Below are positions 22,848-34,589 of a stretch of DNA of 64,000 nucleotides, in pieces (positions within the stretch are counted from its first letter, which is position 1; each line of letters begins with the position of its first letter). Source of the DNA: Lepiota brunneoincarnata. Its lineage: Eukaryota > Basidiomycota > Agaricomycetes > Agaricales > Agaricaceae. The DNA is taken from positions 62,001-126,000 of the forward strand of contig JAEBUN010000018.1 in assembly GCA_023014365.1 (NCBI GenBank), in the 5' to 3' direction. Position numbers and translations under genes: made by a program. The notes beneath the pieces are model-generated. The model ran no database searches and was not told where the DNA came from. It saw only the letters and a list, made by a program, of their open reading frames with translations.

Positions 22848-24900
22848 ATGGACAGAAACACACACAGCAGCAAACATGCCCAATACAAAGCAGACACAGA
22901 CTCCTCCTCTAGTGAGTAGAGTTTGCTTTACAGTTATCTTTGTTTTCCTCACACTGTTCTCAGACTATGCTGGGCCGAGCAACACCTCATGGGTCCTTCA
23001 AAATGGGTCCTCTCCCTTGATCGTGCAACATAAGTTGCATTTTCTCATATCCTTTCATCCTTACTCAGGTTTTTCTCTGGTTTAGGTCTCACTATTTGCC
23101 TGCCGGTGCATTGTGACCGCCTGCCTCTACTGCTAGCACCAGCACCACATACTCAATGGGCTCAAGGAGGAAGGGTGGGACGAGGAGCCCATGGAAATTG
23201 TCAGGTGGGTGTGGAAAGGACCCCTCCCCCACCATACTCTCCGCCCTGCAACCTGACCCCTCAACCATTGACTCCCTTGTTTGTACTGATTCTATTGGCT
23301 GCCCCTACTCCCCAACACATAATCTCCATTGCATCCCTATGTAATCCAATCAATGGGCCCTCTGGTGGATTATCCACAGAGGTTGTATCAGGTACCCCTG
23401 TTGGTGGGTCCTCTTTTGGATTATCCAGAGAGGCCTTGTCAACCACTACACTGCTACCCCCTCTCGCTGTCTCATTGTGCACCCTGGATGGGGAAGACTC
23501 GCTGGTGCTCCCTCCCCTGGGTATTGCATCAGGTTTAGAGGTGCCAGGCCTTTCAACAATCCGCCCCTCCTCCCCCATACTTTCTTTGGCTACTTCAACA
23601 CATAAGCATAGTCTTTTTCAAGGTATATTTGTCCCCTCCACTGACTTCTGCTTTAGCACATATCCCAGCTGCCCTTAAAGGCAAACAGAAGGTGAAATCA
23701 TCAATGCCACCCTCTATGCCTCTGTTCTTGGTGAATTCAAACTCACCTTCGCATTCATCAGGTCCTGAGGTCTCCCAAGATGACCTCTACCAACTGTTTA
23801 AGTGGTCTTCAAGTCTTGAGGGGCAACATTCACTGGCTTCACCCAGATGCCCCATGCCCTTGCCACCTCCAATTCCCTGTGCCCCTGCTGAGGCCCCTTC
23901 CCATGTCACAGAGGTTTTGCCCTCTCCAGACTTGGAATTACTTCTTGAGCCCTCACCTGCCCCTCAAGAACTGACTTTTGTTTTTCAAGACATATTCTTA
24001 GCTTCTCCAACCCCCATTCCCTCTCATGTGCCAAGCCCAGTGGTCCCAGAAATATCCCAACCCTTGCCACCTCAAGCAGGACCTTCAGGGTCATGCCGCC
24101 AGCACATAAATCTGCTAAAGAAAAGCTCCAACATGTGCCCAAAGACATATGCTCCTCATGCTTGCATCTGGTGTTCTGAAGCCAAAATAATCCAGGATCA
24201 TGGATACTGGCACCCAGTCCCACTCTTTTGTGAGGACTTTTCTAGGTTGCTGGCAGCTAGCCAGCTTTTGGTACGTTCCCCAAGTTTTTTCATGTTTTCT
24301 TACTAATGGTTTTGCACCCACACTAGTATGTGCCACCTCAGTCTCAGTGCCCTACTTGCACTGCTTGTAAGTTGGAGTGTGAGCCTCTGGGCAAGGGTAA
24401 AAAGTGTCACAGCTGCAACTTATATAATTACCCTTGTACTTTCATGGACCATCCGCAGGTCTCAGCTGGCATTGCGAACACCCTGGTCACATCCTCACTG
24501 ACCAGTGAATACTGTAAGTTTCTTTGTTCACTATTTTTCTCTTTTATTCACTTTTTGTTTCACAGATCTTGCTGCCTTCTCACATGTTGTGTCCTCCAGC
24601 TTGGTCAGTCTGGAGGCCAATTGTGTTGCCTACGAGGTGTCAGCGTTTCATCATCAACAGGTTGTTTATCAATTTGTCTAGGAGATACAGGCCACTCAGA
24701 CCGCAATGGAAGGTAACAATGCAGCATTCATTGAAATGGGAATAGCCGACTCTCTTGAAGACATCCAGGCATTCTTTGAGTTCACTGACAACTTTCCAGG
24801 GGTCCTGACATACAAGGAGTTTGAGGAGCTCAAGTTGCTTCTCTTCCTCACTTTCCTGATGACTCAGGATCCTGAGGCCATCCTGGAAGACTTGGACTAG
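22848..24900 (+). pseudogene. Antisense Zn2Cys6 gene of A', decayed
   Basis: Starts at ATG 22848 and aligns exon by exon with the gene at 62310-60280. All six cysteines of the Zn2Cys6 cluster are kept near 24350-24455, but the intron-2 donor is changed from GTAAGT to ATAAGT, and a TAG replaces CAG in the last exon near 24680. It shows that the antisense gene was already part of the family when A' inserted. Confidence 0.8.
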
Positions 24901-26511
24901 TGCCTGCCTCCCTTTTCTCTCTTGAATGTAATATATCCTTTTGTCCTGTATATAGTTACATTCCACTTAAAGATTCTTGTCTCTTGGTATCTTTTTGAGT
25001 TAAGCTTAAGGCCTTCTGAAGACCCTGAGCTAAGCTAAGGCTTCCAGCTGCTTATATGCTCATCAGATATTTCTCTGATACTTCTGTGATGTCTATTGAC
25101 ACCTCAATGCACCATGATCTGCAATGCGTAGTGATCCGCAACACATAGCGACCCAGCTCATCCACTCCAGTTTACTTACAAGCCCGAACCAGCCTGTCCA
25201 CAATGTTTGAAAAAGCTTGCATCAAACTATCAAACTGAAGTGCCCCTTGGGACCCATCTCCCCCTAGCCAAATTGAAATTGGTGCCCTTACTGTTCCATC
25301 AGAATCCCTGTGCACACTGATAACCACAAGACCCTGGCAACATGTTACCTAATAAGGCAACTGTGGTTCAGCAGGTCTGTCAAAGGCTGGCTACTCAAGA
25401 TTACTGGTTTCCTAGGCATCTCAGGTCATAAGCTTAGGGTGGAGGGTGCATTTTATCCACTCACTATAATTCGTTATCACTGCCAACAGCCTTTTCTTAT
25501 AAAAGCAAGGGAGCAACATCTCACTCTAGCAGACACTCTTTGCAACAAAATGGCTTCTTCTATCCCCCATCTCCAGGTCGAGCTTGATGATCTCATTAGT
25601 AATGCCAAATGTCATCTCCAGTACCTGCAAAATGGTCAAGCCACTTGTCCCCTTGTCGAGAAGGCTCTCCTTGCATTCAATGCTCCTGGGGTATGTTTAT
25701 TTATTCTTATGTCTCCCTTGTTGTTGCTCAATCGCTTTCTAGTCTGCTTATATTGAAGTGTTATCAGAGGACACTGAGGCTATCAAGCTTCATGCCAACC
25801 AAGACTATGTCTTTCATATTTGCAAGCTCTATGAAATTTACCAAAACAACTACCATTCATCTTATGAGATGCCCGTAATCTATAAGGTGCTCTCTGAATG
25901 CTGTAGCTGCATTAATCACATCCACTCTGAGGAATCCCACAAGACCAGGACTGAAGAGGCCCAAAACCCATCATCCACGACTGGCTCTACTTCCTCTAAC
26001 ACTGCCAAAGGCTCTGCTATCCCCAAACGTGTAAGCTTAGTGTTCTTTTGGCTCCAATCATCTTCTCATGTATAAGCTTAGCCTCACAAGGGTTGCAAGG
26101 CCCCTGTCTCTGATACCGAGCCTGCTGAGAGTATGACCAGTGCTTCCAACTCCCGTGCAACTGGTGCTGACATGATAATCTAGCTGCTTCTCAACCTATT
26201 ACATTGGCTGAGATCATAGCTCACTTTCAGGACATGATGGTTGACAAGGAGGTCTCTCAAGCTATTGTTGAAGAGGTTCATGTAGTTCTGCCTTATCGCA
26301 AGTGTCGTTTGTCTACCTCCAATGTGGTGTGCCAGCTCCACTCCCCCTAACCACTGATTCTGACTTCCTCTCTCTTTAGGAGACTGTCAAAAAGTCCTCA
26401 TTGTCTAAAGGCACCATCTGTCTTCTTCCCTATTGTCAAGTTCCCAATATGAACACTAAACACTGCTGTTATGCCCAGGCTGAACAGGTTCTAGCCAAAG
26501 CCAATGCCAAT

Positions 26512-26863
26512 TGTTATGCTGGTTAGGCGTCTGCAAGGCTCAATGCGATTAACAACAAGTTAACCGTTGAGTAGTGCAAGCAAGTCTTAGGCGATGCCAA
26601 TGAACAGGAACAAATACTGTGTATAATAAGACAAAGCTAAGGATTACAAGTAATACTTAGTTCTATATATACTACTGTGGTAACTGGCATGTGATAAAAG
26701 AAAGAATCACATGCAGATAGACAAGAATCACAAGCCAAGGGAGAACTAACTATAGACGGGCGGTGGCATGTGATAAATAAATATAGCTGGGCGCTGACAG
26801 CGGGCAATGACATGTGATAAGTGAAAATAGACGGGCAGGCGTGCTAAGAAGAAAATGTTAACA
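26512..26863 (-). repeat. 3' LTR of element B
   Basis: 352 bp with TG...CA ends. Next to it lies the complementary polypurine tract (TTACCCCCTTCT in plus view). Confidence 0.9.
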
Positions 26864-26951
26864 TTACCCCCTTCTAATCTTCGAACTCTGTTTCGAAATC
26901 AAAAGATGGTGGGGTATGGGCGTTGGGTGTGGATTGTGGAAGTAGTCGCCT

Positions 26952-27976
26952 CTAGTCGTAACCATATCCATCGTAGGCATAATTGTAGTCATTGTACTGG
27001 CCATCGCCAATGATATTGTACGTTTGTCCAAAGGTATTGGGATAGCGTTGCGCCGTCCTTTCAAGCGTGGCATTTCGTTGATTTTGGTGGTAGACAGGGC
27101 AAGTCTGCATGTAATGTCCTGGTGCAGAGCGGTTACAGTGACGGCAGGTGTATCGGGGGCAGCTGTGTGCCCAATGACCAATTTGGTGGCATTTGAAGCA
27201 ACGATTTCTTCCGACATCATACAAGTGGGTTGTCATGGCTTGGGGTGTGACGGTGGGGGTGGTACGATGTCGAGGAGGTCTTTGGGGTAGGGGGTGGGTC
27301 TCCTGCTGTTGACGGGTGTCCATTCATTGGGTGAATTTGTCCACTGTTTGTCATCGAGTTTGGGGTGGTGGTGCAGAGGTGGGGGGTACAATAACAGGTG
27401 GGGTAATAGGGCTTGGAGGTTGTCCAGGTCGAACTCGTCGGTGGGTAGAGTGTATGGGGACTCATCGGGCCGGTCTATCGGTTGGTGTAGGTTGAATCGG
27501 ACTAGGGATTGCGGGCGCAATCCATATACCAGTTGTGGAGCTGCAATGCTCAGTAAAGATTTGGCAGAAGGTGGGGTCAGCCCACAGACAGTTGAATGTG
27601 TTTTGATTTGCCTCTTTGACTCTTTCAACGCTTTGTTTGAGGCCACGGAGGCAGAGGAGGTTTTCACAGAGTTGGAAGAAGCCATCACAAACTTCTGTTG
27701 ATACTGCTGGCATTGGTGTGATAAGAAGCGAAAAGATGAGGGTAGAGGCACTGTCGACTTCGTTAATATAGTTGCTAACGGTAGCGACAAGTGGGGGAGC
27801 GGGGACAGCGGTTGGCGTTTCAATGACGGGTGGAACAGGACTGGGGGGAGTGGTCTGTCATGGTATGCGGCATGAGGATGGTGTATCTTCGGTGGTGTTA
27901 AGAGCACTTTTGACGAGGAATTGGTATAGGATGCGGTTGGAGTCAGGTTGCACAGACAAGGATCTGGTTGTTCCAT
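26952..27976 (-). pseudogene. Element B extra 3' ORF with tandem zinc knuckles
   Basis: Two overlapping minus frames (27976-27233, 27323-26952) are joined by a frameshift. The first is Pro/Ser/His-rich and includes a more conserved block (VCGLTPPSAKSLLS, YGLRPQSLVRFNL). The second carries CFKCHQIGHWAHSC and then CRHCNRSAPGHYMQTC, two CCHC-like nucleic-acid-binding knuckles, and a Tyr/Asp/Gly-rich end. It lies after the chromodomain and before the 3' LTR. Element C has the counterpart in the same place. Confidence 0.6.
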
Positions 27977-28259
27977 TTAGCGTAGGTGGGGTAGAAATAA
28001 GGGCAGTTCAGAGGGGAGTGAATGGATGGAGGAAGGCATTGTGCTGTTAAATGAGGCGGTGTGATTTATTTACAGTAGGGGTGGTGGCGAGAATGTCGTG
28101 GTTTCTTCATGGCTTTAAGAGAACAAATAATAGGCATGTTTTTGTTGTTTCGGTTGAGTCCCTTGAGTCGTTTATACTCCATCAGGAATGCTACTGCATC
28201 TCCTTCATCTTCTGTTTCGGGGATAACTTTTCCATCCAGAGTTTCAGGTCTGATTTCAT

Positions 28260-28410
28260 CGGGTACTGATTTAAAGTGAGACTCAGGTTCCTAGGTATTT
28301 TCAGATTCGGGCCATCTGAGCCACTTGACCAGGTATTTGAGATGGTTGCATCATTTTCGGTGATTTAGTATGGCTTCGATTTCATACACTTGTTTGCCTT
28401 CAACTGTTAG
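28260..28410 (-). pseudogene. Chromodomain at the integrase C-terminus of element B
   Basis: Minus translation reads VYEIEAILNHRK, stop, NHLKYLVKWLRWPESENT, stop, EP, a clear chromodomain with two stops where TGG or CGA codons are expected. Chromodomains steer chromovirus integration by binding modified histones. Confidence 0.75.
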
Positions 28411-29700
28411 GGGTGGTGGTCGGACGTAGTTGGGTCCATATGTTTCAGTTTCTGTATATGGCATGAGGAGTTGGGCATGGAATATGGGATGGATTTTCCA
28501 GCATTTGGGGAGTTCGAGTCAATATGAAACAGGGGATAAAACATTGAGGATACAGAATGGTCCAAGACATTTGGGGGCCATTTTGCGCATGACATATGGG
28601 GTATTTAAGTTCCGGGCATCGTGCCAAACCATTTGATTTTCGTAGAATGGGGTAAACTTTGATTGGCGTCGATTTTCCATGTGTTTCATGGCGGTTTCGT
28701 GTGCTGTTTTAGTGTTTCGGCAGTATAAGTCAATTAATTCCATGCAGTTGTTGACAGTGGGGGATTCGGTTTCAAGGAGAACAGTGGGAAGTGCTTTCAG
28801 TTGTATTCCCATGATGATTTCGAATGGTGTTTGTTTTCATAGGGCATGCAGTTGACTGTTGTATGCGAATTCAAGGAGAGGGAGAGCTTGTGACCAGTTT
28901 TCGGGATGATGCGAGCAGAAAATGGAAAGATACGCCTGAGTTTCCTAATGTGATCATTCAGTTGCTCCATCTGCTTCAGGGTGGTAGGCTGTGGTCATTG
29001 CGGGGGTTATTTCAAGTTGTTCCAACAGTTTCTGGAACGAATGCGCAGTGAAACGTGGGTCGCAGTCAGATATGATACGTTCGGGTAGGCCATAACGTGG
29101 GTAGACTTATTTAGAATGATGTTGGCTATGTCGTCAGCAGTCGCGGTCTTGTTGGTAGGGGTGAGAATTACCCCCTTCGAGAGTCCATGGTCCACAATGG
29201 ACAGAATCAAGTTGAAACTGGCAGAGGGAGGGAGGGAGGTAATGAGATCCATCGCAATCTGGGCAAATGGGTGGTTCGATTTGGGTGCTGGGATAGGGGT
29301 AAAGGCAGGCTTGGCAGGGTGGCAGTTAATTTTAAACTGTTGATAGTTGGCACATCCCTTGACATAATCACATGTGAAACTGGCCATACCGGGCCAATAG
29401 AAATCACGCTCCAATGCGTGAAGGGTCATATCAATACTGGGGTGTCCTGCAGTGGGGGAATTATGGTATTTCCAAATGATACATTGGTGGAGTTCGAGGT
29501 CTTCCGGTGGTACGGTCCTACCATCATAGGTGACAATTAGACCTTTCAGGGTTCAAGTTACAGAATATCAGGAATCCATTGGGGTGTATGGGGCAGTCAA
29601 AAGGGCAGTGATTTGTTTGGTGGTATGTGGGTCATAGGTATTATGGTGGAGGATATTGTCACGGGTTTCTTGGTCGACGGTGTTGACAAATATAGATTTG
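28411..29700 (-). pseudogene. Integrase of element B
   Basis: ERDFYWPGM and a decayed HHCC zinc module, with CANYQQ where CxxCQQ is expected, then PFAQIAMDLITSLP with the first catalytic Asp near 29280, and a C-terminal region with the GPF-type motif KCLGPFCILNVLSPVSY near 28560. Several frames and stops interrupt it. Confidence 0.7.
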
Positions 29701-29756
29701 GGTAATACAGTCACGGATTTATTGTCTTTGTCTTCGTCGGGGATATGATCGGGACG

Positions 29757-31008
29757 TCAGGAAAGAGCATCGGCAGCAGGTATTTTCATACCAGATACAT
29801 GCTTGATCTGGAGATTAAAGCGGGAGAGGAATTGATGCCAGCAGGCCTGGCGTTGGTTTATGTCCTGCGGTTTCTTCCAGTAAGTAAGATTCTGGTGATT
29901 GGTACAAACTTTAATGGGGAAGGGTCCTCTTTCCAAATAATGACGCCATTCTCCTAGGGCGTGGATGATGGTGAGTAGTTCACGGTCATGAATATCATAA
30001 TTTTGTTTGGCAGGCATGAGGGTTTTCAATAGGAAAGCCATGGGGTGGCATTGATTATTAATGTCGGTTTGATAAAGTACGGCTCCAGTAGTGTATGTAT
30101 TTCAAAGTGTCACATTTGATTTCGAATGGTTTTGATTGGTTGTGCATCATAAGCACAGGTTGTTTTGAGAATTGAAGTTTCAAAGCATTGAACAAGTCTC
30201 AACACTCGTTGGTCCATTCAAATAGTCGCTTGGTTGACATGAGAGTGTTGAGGGGTCGGGCAATAGTGGAATAACCATGGATAAACTTCCAATAGAAGTT
30301 ACAGAATCCTATAAATTTACAGACATCTTTAGTACATTTCGGTACAGGCCATTGGGCGATTCCAGCTAGTTTGATGGGATCCATCTCGATTTTATTGGGC
30401 GTGATGATCATGCCGAGGTATTCCATGCGGTCATGGTAGAATTCACATTTCTCGGTCTTGAGATAGATGTCATTCAAGGTCAAACACTCAAGAACTTCTT
30501 CCATAATGTGGTCATGTTCTTCCTGGTTGCAAGCAAAGATGAGAATATCGTCCATGTATATGACAATTCCTCCTTTACAGATCAGGGATGCCAAGATGTC
30601 ATCCATAAATGCTTGGAAGGTCACAGGGGAGTTGCACATTCCAAAGAACATGATGGTTGGTTTGAATAGTCCAAGCGGGGTGTTGAATGCTCCTTTCCAT
30701 TCATCTCCTTTCTTGATACAAATGTTGTTGTATCCAGCATGGATGTCGAGTTTAGAAAATATACAGGCTCCTTTGAGTTTATCCATAACCTCGGTAACCA
30801 TCGGGATTCGGTATGCATTCTTGACCATATGTTTATTAACATAGTGGTAATCTTGGCAAGGGTGGAGTGAACCATCCTTCTTATCAACAAAGAAGAATGG
30901 GGAGGCCATCGGGGATTTCAACGGGCGGATGTAACCTTTGCGAAGGTTATTGGAGATGAACTCTTTCAGAGAGTTATCCTGATTCGGGGAAAGCTTGTAC
31001 ACTTTCAT
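29757..31008 (-). pseudogene. Reverse transcriptase and RNase H of element B
   Basis: A 269-residue open frame (31008-30199) has the RT palm with KLDIHAGYNN and the catalytic IVIYMDDILIF. RNase H follows in other frames, with YDIHDRELLTII and ALGEWRHYLE near 30000-29930. The RT core is intact; the flanks carry stops and shifts. Confidence 0.85.
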
Positions 31009-31116
31009 TGTGACTGGTTTGAATTCAGGTTTTAATTTGATAGTGTGGTCATAAGATCATCAGGGAGGGAATCGTTCAGCAGCCTTCTTGCTGAAACGAC
31101 TCAACCATCGGTGGAA

Positions 31117-31929
31117 TCAATGGGGTACTTTAACGGCGGGGTCGTCGACCTTTTTGTCTCCATGTTTAATCGCAAGTTCTGTAGCCTGGCTAGTTCGGTT
31201 GATCTCAAGCTCAACATGAGCAAGTTCAGTGGGCATACTAATAATCTGACGCATTTCGGACTCTAGAGAGAACTCTTCATAGTCCTCATCAAGGAGAGGT
31301 TCATAGATTGGTTCATGCGGGGTATAGGAAAACTTTCCTTCGGGGTCGAATGCATTTAGTTGGTCCATGGCAAGGGTAGCAATATCGATTGGACGGTTGT
31401 TGTACATCAAGTATTTGGGATGGTGGTTGCACTTCTTCTCTTTCCTCCATTGGAACGTACGGCGTTTCCAATCAATCTTTGGGTTGACTTCGTTAAGCCA
31501 TGGGAAACCAAGAACCATTGGTTTTGATCCTGTTGCTGCGACATAGGCAGTGATGGGAGTTAATCAACCATCGATTATCATGTGGAAGGTGGAGTAGTGG
31601 GTAATCATTCCATTTAAGTTATTTGATCCATCGAAATTGCACATGCTAATGGCTTGGGGAAGTTCTTGCTTCCATAAACGGTGCTCAGTGACGAAGTCGT
31701 CTGATATGAAGTTCCCTTGAGCTCTGGAGTCAAGGAGGGCAATTAGCAGGACGTCTTTTTGTTCTCTCAGGCTCTGCACCTTTAATGGAAGATATATGGA
31801 TTTATTGTTTGAAGTAGATGCGAGAGTTACAACATTACAAGAGAGAGGGGAGCTGGGAGGGGCTGGCATCGAACAGAACCTCCAAATCAAAAATTTGCAA
31901 ACGGTTGCATGGTCAGGTCTTTGGACCAA
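31117..31929 (-). pseudogene. Protease region of element B
   Basis: LLIALLDSRAQGNFISDDFV near 31745-31690 is the retropepsin active-site segment; the normal DSGA reads DSRA. Downstream, MVLGFPWLNEVNPKIDW marks the end of the protease domain. Catalysis would be lost because of the Gly to Arg change. Confidence 0.7.
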
Positions 31930-32036
31930 GTTTCATAGACTTCAACGGCTTCAGTTTCGGGAATAGATTCAATGATGGAGCAGATTTTAAGAGACACGTT
32001 TTGTATATTGGTCACTTTATTGATCTTCGGCTGTGG

Positions 32037-33101
32037 TCAGGCAACGTTGGGACAGATGCAGGAAATGTGGCCAGGTTTAAAACAATGGAAGCACAAGCCT
32101 TTCTCGTAGGCGTGCTTTTCTTCGGGCGTAAAGACAGCATTGATATTGATGTCGTCATTGTGGGAGAAATGATCAGGTTGATCTTCTTCAGTTTCTTCTT
32201 GATCGGGGTGTGGATCACCAGGGATATTAAAAGAAGGGTAATATTCGGGACCTTCATTAAGGTATGTGTTGTCGATCTCCATAGCGTTCGGATCACACGA
32301 TGGGCAGAATTGATAATGGCGGTTCGGTCCAGTGTAGAATGTTTGTTGTTGTGGTTTACGATACAGTTGCTGCGTACGGCGGTAGTTATTAGCGGGAGCG
32401 GGACGTGGATGGAATCCTGGACGTGGTCCAAGGATTGTGGAAGCGGTGCACCAGTTGTGATTGATCTGGATAGTGTGGTGGTACCATTCGTTTATGGTGT
32501 TAGGCGGGTTTGGATTGGTGAGGATTTTGTAAGTGAGGTTCCGATTGATGACGTTTTGGAACTTCTCTATAAGGGCACAATCTTTGCGAAGTCCTGAGTG
32601 GTGGACAAGAGTCTTGAACTCTGTGATGACATCTTCGACATTACGGGATCCTTGGCAGAGGGTGTTGAGGTCGTGGAATGCTTGGGATGGGCCGTTGACA
32701 GGTGAGAATGCTTCGGTGAACTCTTCAACAAGTTCATCATATGTTCTGGGGGTGAATTCTCCCCAAATTTGCTTCAATTGAAAGTATTGGTTCTTCCAGT
32801 TGCTGGCTTCACCGGTTTTAAGCAGGGATAAGAAAAATACTATCTTCTTGTTGTCGGTGTTATAGATGTTGGTGTTACCATAGAGGTAGAGTGCTATGGA
32901 GTTAATGAACTCTTGAAAGTTCTTGCAGTTGCCATCGAATGGTGTCGGTTTCTCAAATGATAGTTCTTTATAGCTGTTGTGCTGTGGTTGCGGTGATGGT
33001 GGATGGGGTGGACCTTGTGGTGGTCCAGGCAGTCCTGGGGGGCCTCCAGGTGGTCCTGGCGGTGGCTGGTTAGCTGGTAGGTCTCCCATAGTTTCAGACA
33101 T
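32037..33101 (-). CDS. Gag of element B
   Basis: A 354-residue open frame with a Pro/Gly-rich N-terminus, the retrotransposon Gag capsid-like domain (PFDGNCKNFQEFINSIALYL, FSPVNGPSQAFHDLNTLCQG) and a C-terminal CCHC knuckle CFHCFKPGHISCIC. It would form the particle and bind element RNA. It is among the least damaged ORFs of element B. Confidence 0.85.
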   Translation of the reverse strand: MSETMGDLPANQPPPGPPGGPPGLPGPPQGPPHPPSPQPQHNSYKELSFEKPTPFDGNCKNFQEFINSIALYLYGNTNIYNTDNKKIVFFLSLLKTGEASNWKNQYFQLKQIWGEFTPRTYDELVEEFTEAFSPVNGPSQAFHDLNTLCQGSRNVEDVITEFKTLVHHSGLRKDCALIEKFQNVINRNLTYKILTNPNPPNTINEWYHHTIQINHNWCTASTILGPRPGFHPRPAPANNYRRTQQLYRKPQQQTFYTGPNRHYQFCPSCDPNAMEIDNTYLNEGPEYYPSFNIPGDPHPDQEETEEDQPDHFSHNDDININAVFTPEEKHAYEKGLCFHCFKPGHISCICPNVA

Positions 33102-33778
33102 GGGTTCAGAGGGAGGGGAAGGTGGTGGAAAGGGTTGTAAGGTTCAGGGAAGCTGGTAATGTCCAGGTTCAATCTGACGAATGGGAAAGCGTAGGGGACC
33201 TCCTGTACTTGTGGTTGCTTCTAGCAGACCAAAGGGGAGTCGAGGTGGTTCGACGGGTGACTGTTCAGTAATCTGGGTGGCTACCTGAAGGGTGGTATCC
33301 ACTGGTTCGGGCAGGGTTGCATATATGGGTTGGTCAGACTCAGGAGAAGACGAAGGCATGCGGAAAGAAGGAGTAGGGCGAGGAGTAGATGGAATGGCAC
33401 ATGGGGCAACAGATGGTTGAGAGGGTCCTGGAGATCCAGAACCAGTTTGGGAAATACAAGGGTTAGGATGGTCTGTCCTGGACTTGAAATAACTACCTGT
33501 GGTGGGCAACAATGTCTTTTCCGGTAAAGAGGAACCTCCGAGAATTTAAGATCCACTAAGACATCCGACAAGACGAACAAGGAATCCGAGAACCTATGGA
33601 GACGCTGGGGTGCAAAGGTTCAGAAGAACAACAGCCGGAGTTCTTCGGGGTGAGGACCATGTCAGATGCTTGAATAGACAAGTGATGATCCTCAACAGAT
33701 TACGGTTCTGTCTAGACCTCACAGTTAACAGTACTGTGCAAACCAAAGAGGGTGAGAAGAGAGAAGAGAGGCAACAAG

Positions 33779-33952
33779 TAGCTTTGTCTTTTGTTACGCT
33801 GGTTAGGCATCTGCAAGGCTCAATGTGATTAACAACAAGTTAACCGTTGAGTAGTGCAAGCAAGTCTTAGGCGATGCCAAAGAACAGGAACAAATACTGT
33901 GTATAATAAGACAAAGCTAAGGATTACAAGTAATACTTAGGTCTATATATAC
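33779..33952 (-). promoter_or_regulatory. Probable self-priming pair and TATA box of element B
   Basis: In sense (minus) view the site just after the 5' LTR contains AAGACAAAGCTA (33790-33779). Its exact 12-nt complement TAGCTTTGTCTT lies in the LTR at 33919-33908. TATATATAG (33952-33944) sits about 33 nt upstream of that LTR copy, placing the transcript start at or next to it. No tRNA-type TGG primer site is present. This matches the Tf1/sushi self-priming layout. Confidence 0.65.
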
Positions 33953-34143
33953 TACTGCGGTAACTGGCATGTGATAAAAGAAAGAATCACATGTGGATAG
34001 ACAAGAATCACAAGCCAAGGGAGAACTAACTATAGATGGGTGGTGGCATGTGATAAATAAATATAGCTGGGTGCTGACAACAGGCAATGACATGTGATAA
34101 GTGAAAATAGATGGGCAGGCATGCTAAGAAGAAAATGGTAACA
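33792..34143 (-). repeat. 5' LTR of element B
   Basis: 352 bp, TG...CA ends, TSD CCAAT on its outer side. Confidence 0.9.
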
Positions 34144-34589
34144 CCAATACTGCCAAGCATGCCTGTACCAAGTCTGCTTCCGATGAGCACACCTTTGCAG
34201 GCTTATCTGGTGGGCATTTTCTCACTTTTATTCACTAAGCTTAACAATTCTGACACTTATCCTGGCTGGCTTGTTTGCTCCAGAAGCTCCAAAATCTCCT
34301 GTCTCACTCTTGTGACAAGTACAAGTTCAAATCTCACAGTGATGACACTTGGTTGGTCAAATGCAACCTTAATTTGCTCAGCCAGAACTTCATTGAGGCT
34401 ATTCCCTTGCTCGAAGCCAACTTAAAGAGGTTCCAATTCCTCATTCGAGAGTGCATCTATCTCAAAAACCTTCTGTGCAACCTCTCCAACTTGGACAAGT
34501 CCTCCCCCACTTAAGCTTAATGCTTTGACAGTTCCTAGGATAGTTTTCCTTTGATAAGTAGATAGTTCTGTCCACAATATCAGGTTTTT

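Larger units (their letters stand above)
26512..34143 (-). mobile_element. Element B: Ty3/Gypsy chromovirus, TSD CCAAT
   Basis: LTRs of 352 bp at 26512-26863 and 33792-34143 (TGTTAYGC...GTAACA in plus view), flanked by CCAAT at 26507-26511 and 34144-34148. Sense order on minus: gag, protease, RT, RNase H, integrase, chromodomain, then an extra ORF with two zinc knuckles. The LTRs differ at about 16 of 352 positions, mostly transitions. Internal stops make it non-autonomous. It is inserted in an exon of A' antisense gene 2. Confidence 0.93.
25550..34514 (+). pseudogene. Antisense gene 2 of A', split by element B
   Basis: The ATG at 25550 and its upstream TATAAAA correspond to those at 59594 in element A. 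Exons run to 26511, are interrupted by element B (26512-34143) and resume at 34144 to a TAA at 34512-34514. The 51-nt intron with GTAAGCTTAG at its start and AAGCTTAG at its end is preserved. The last exon frame ends in LDKSSPT. Scattered stops elsewhere make it a pseudogene. Confidence 0.75.
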
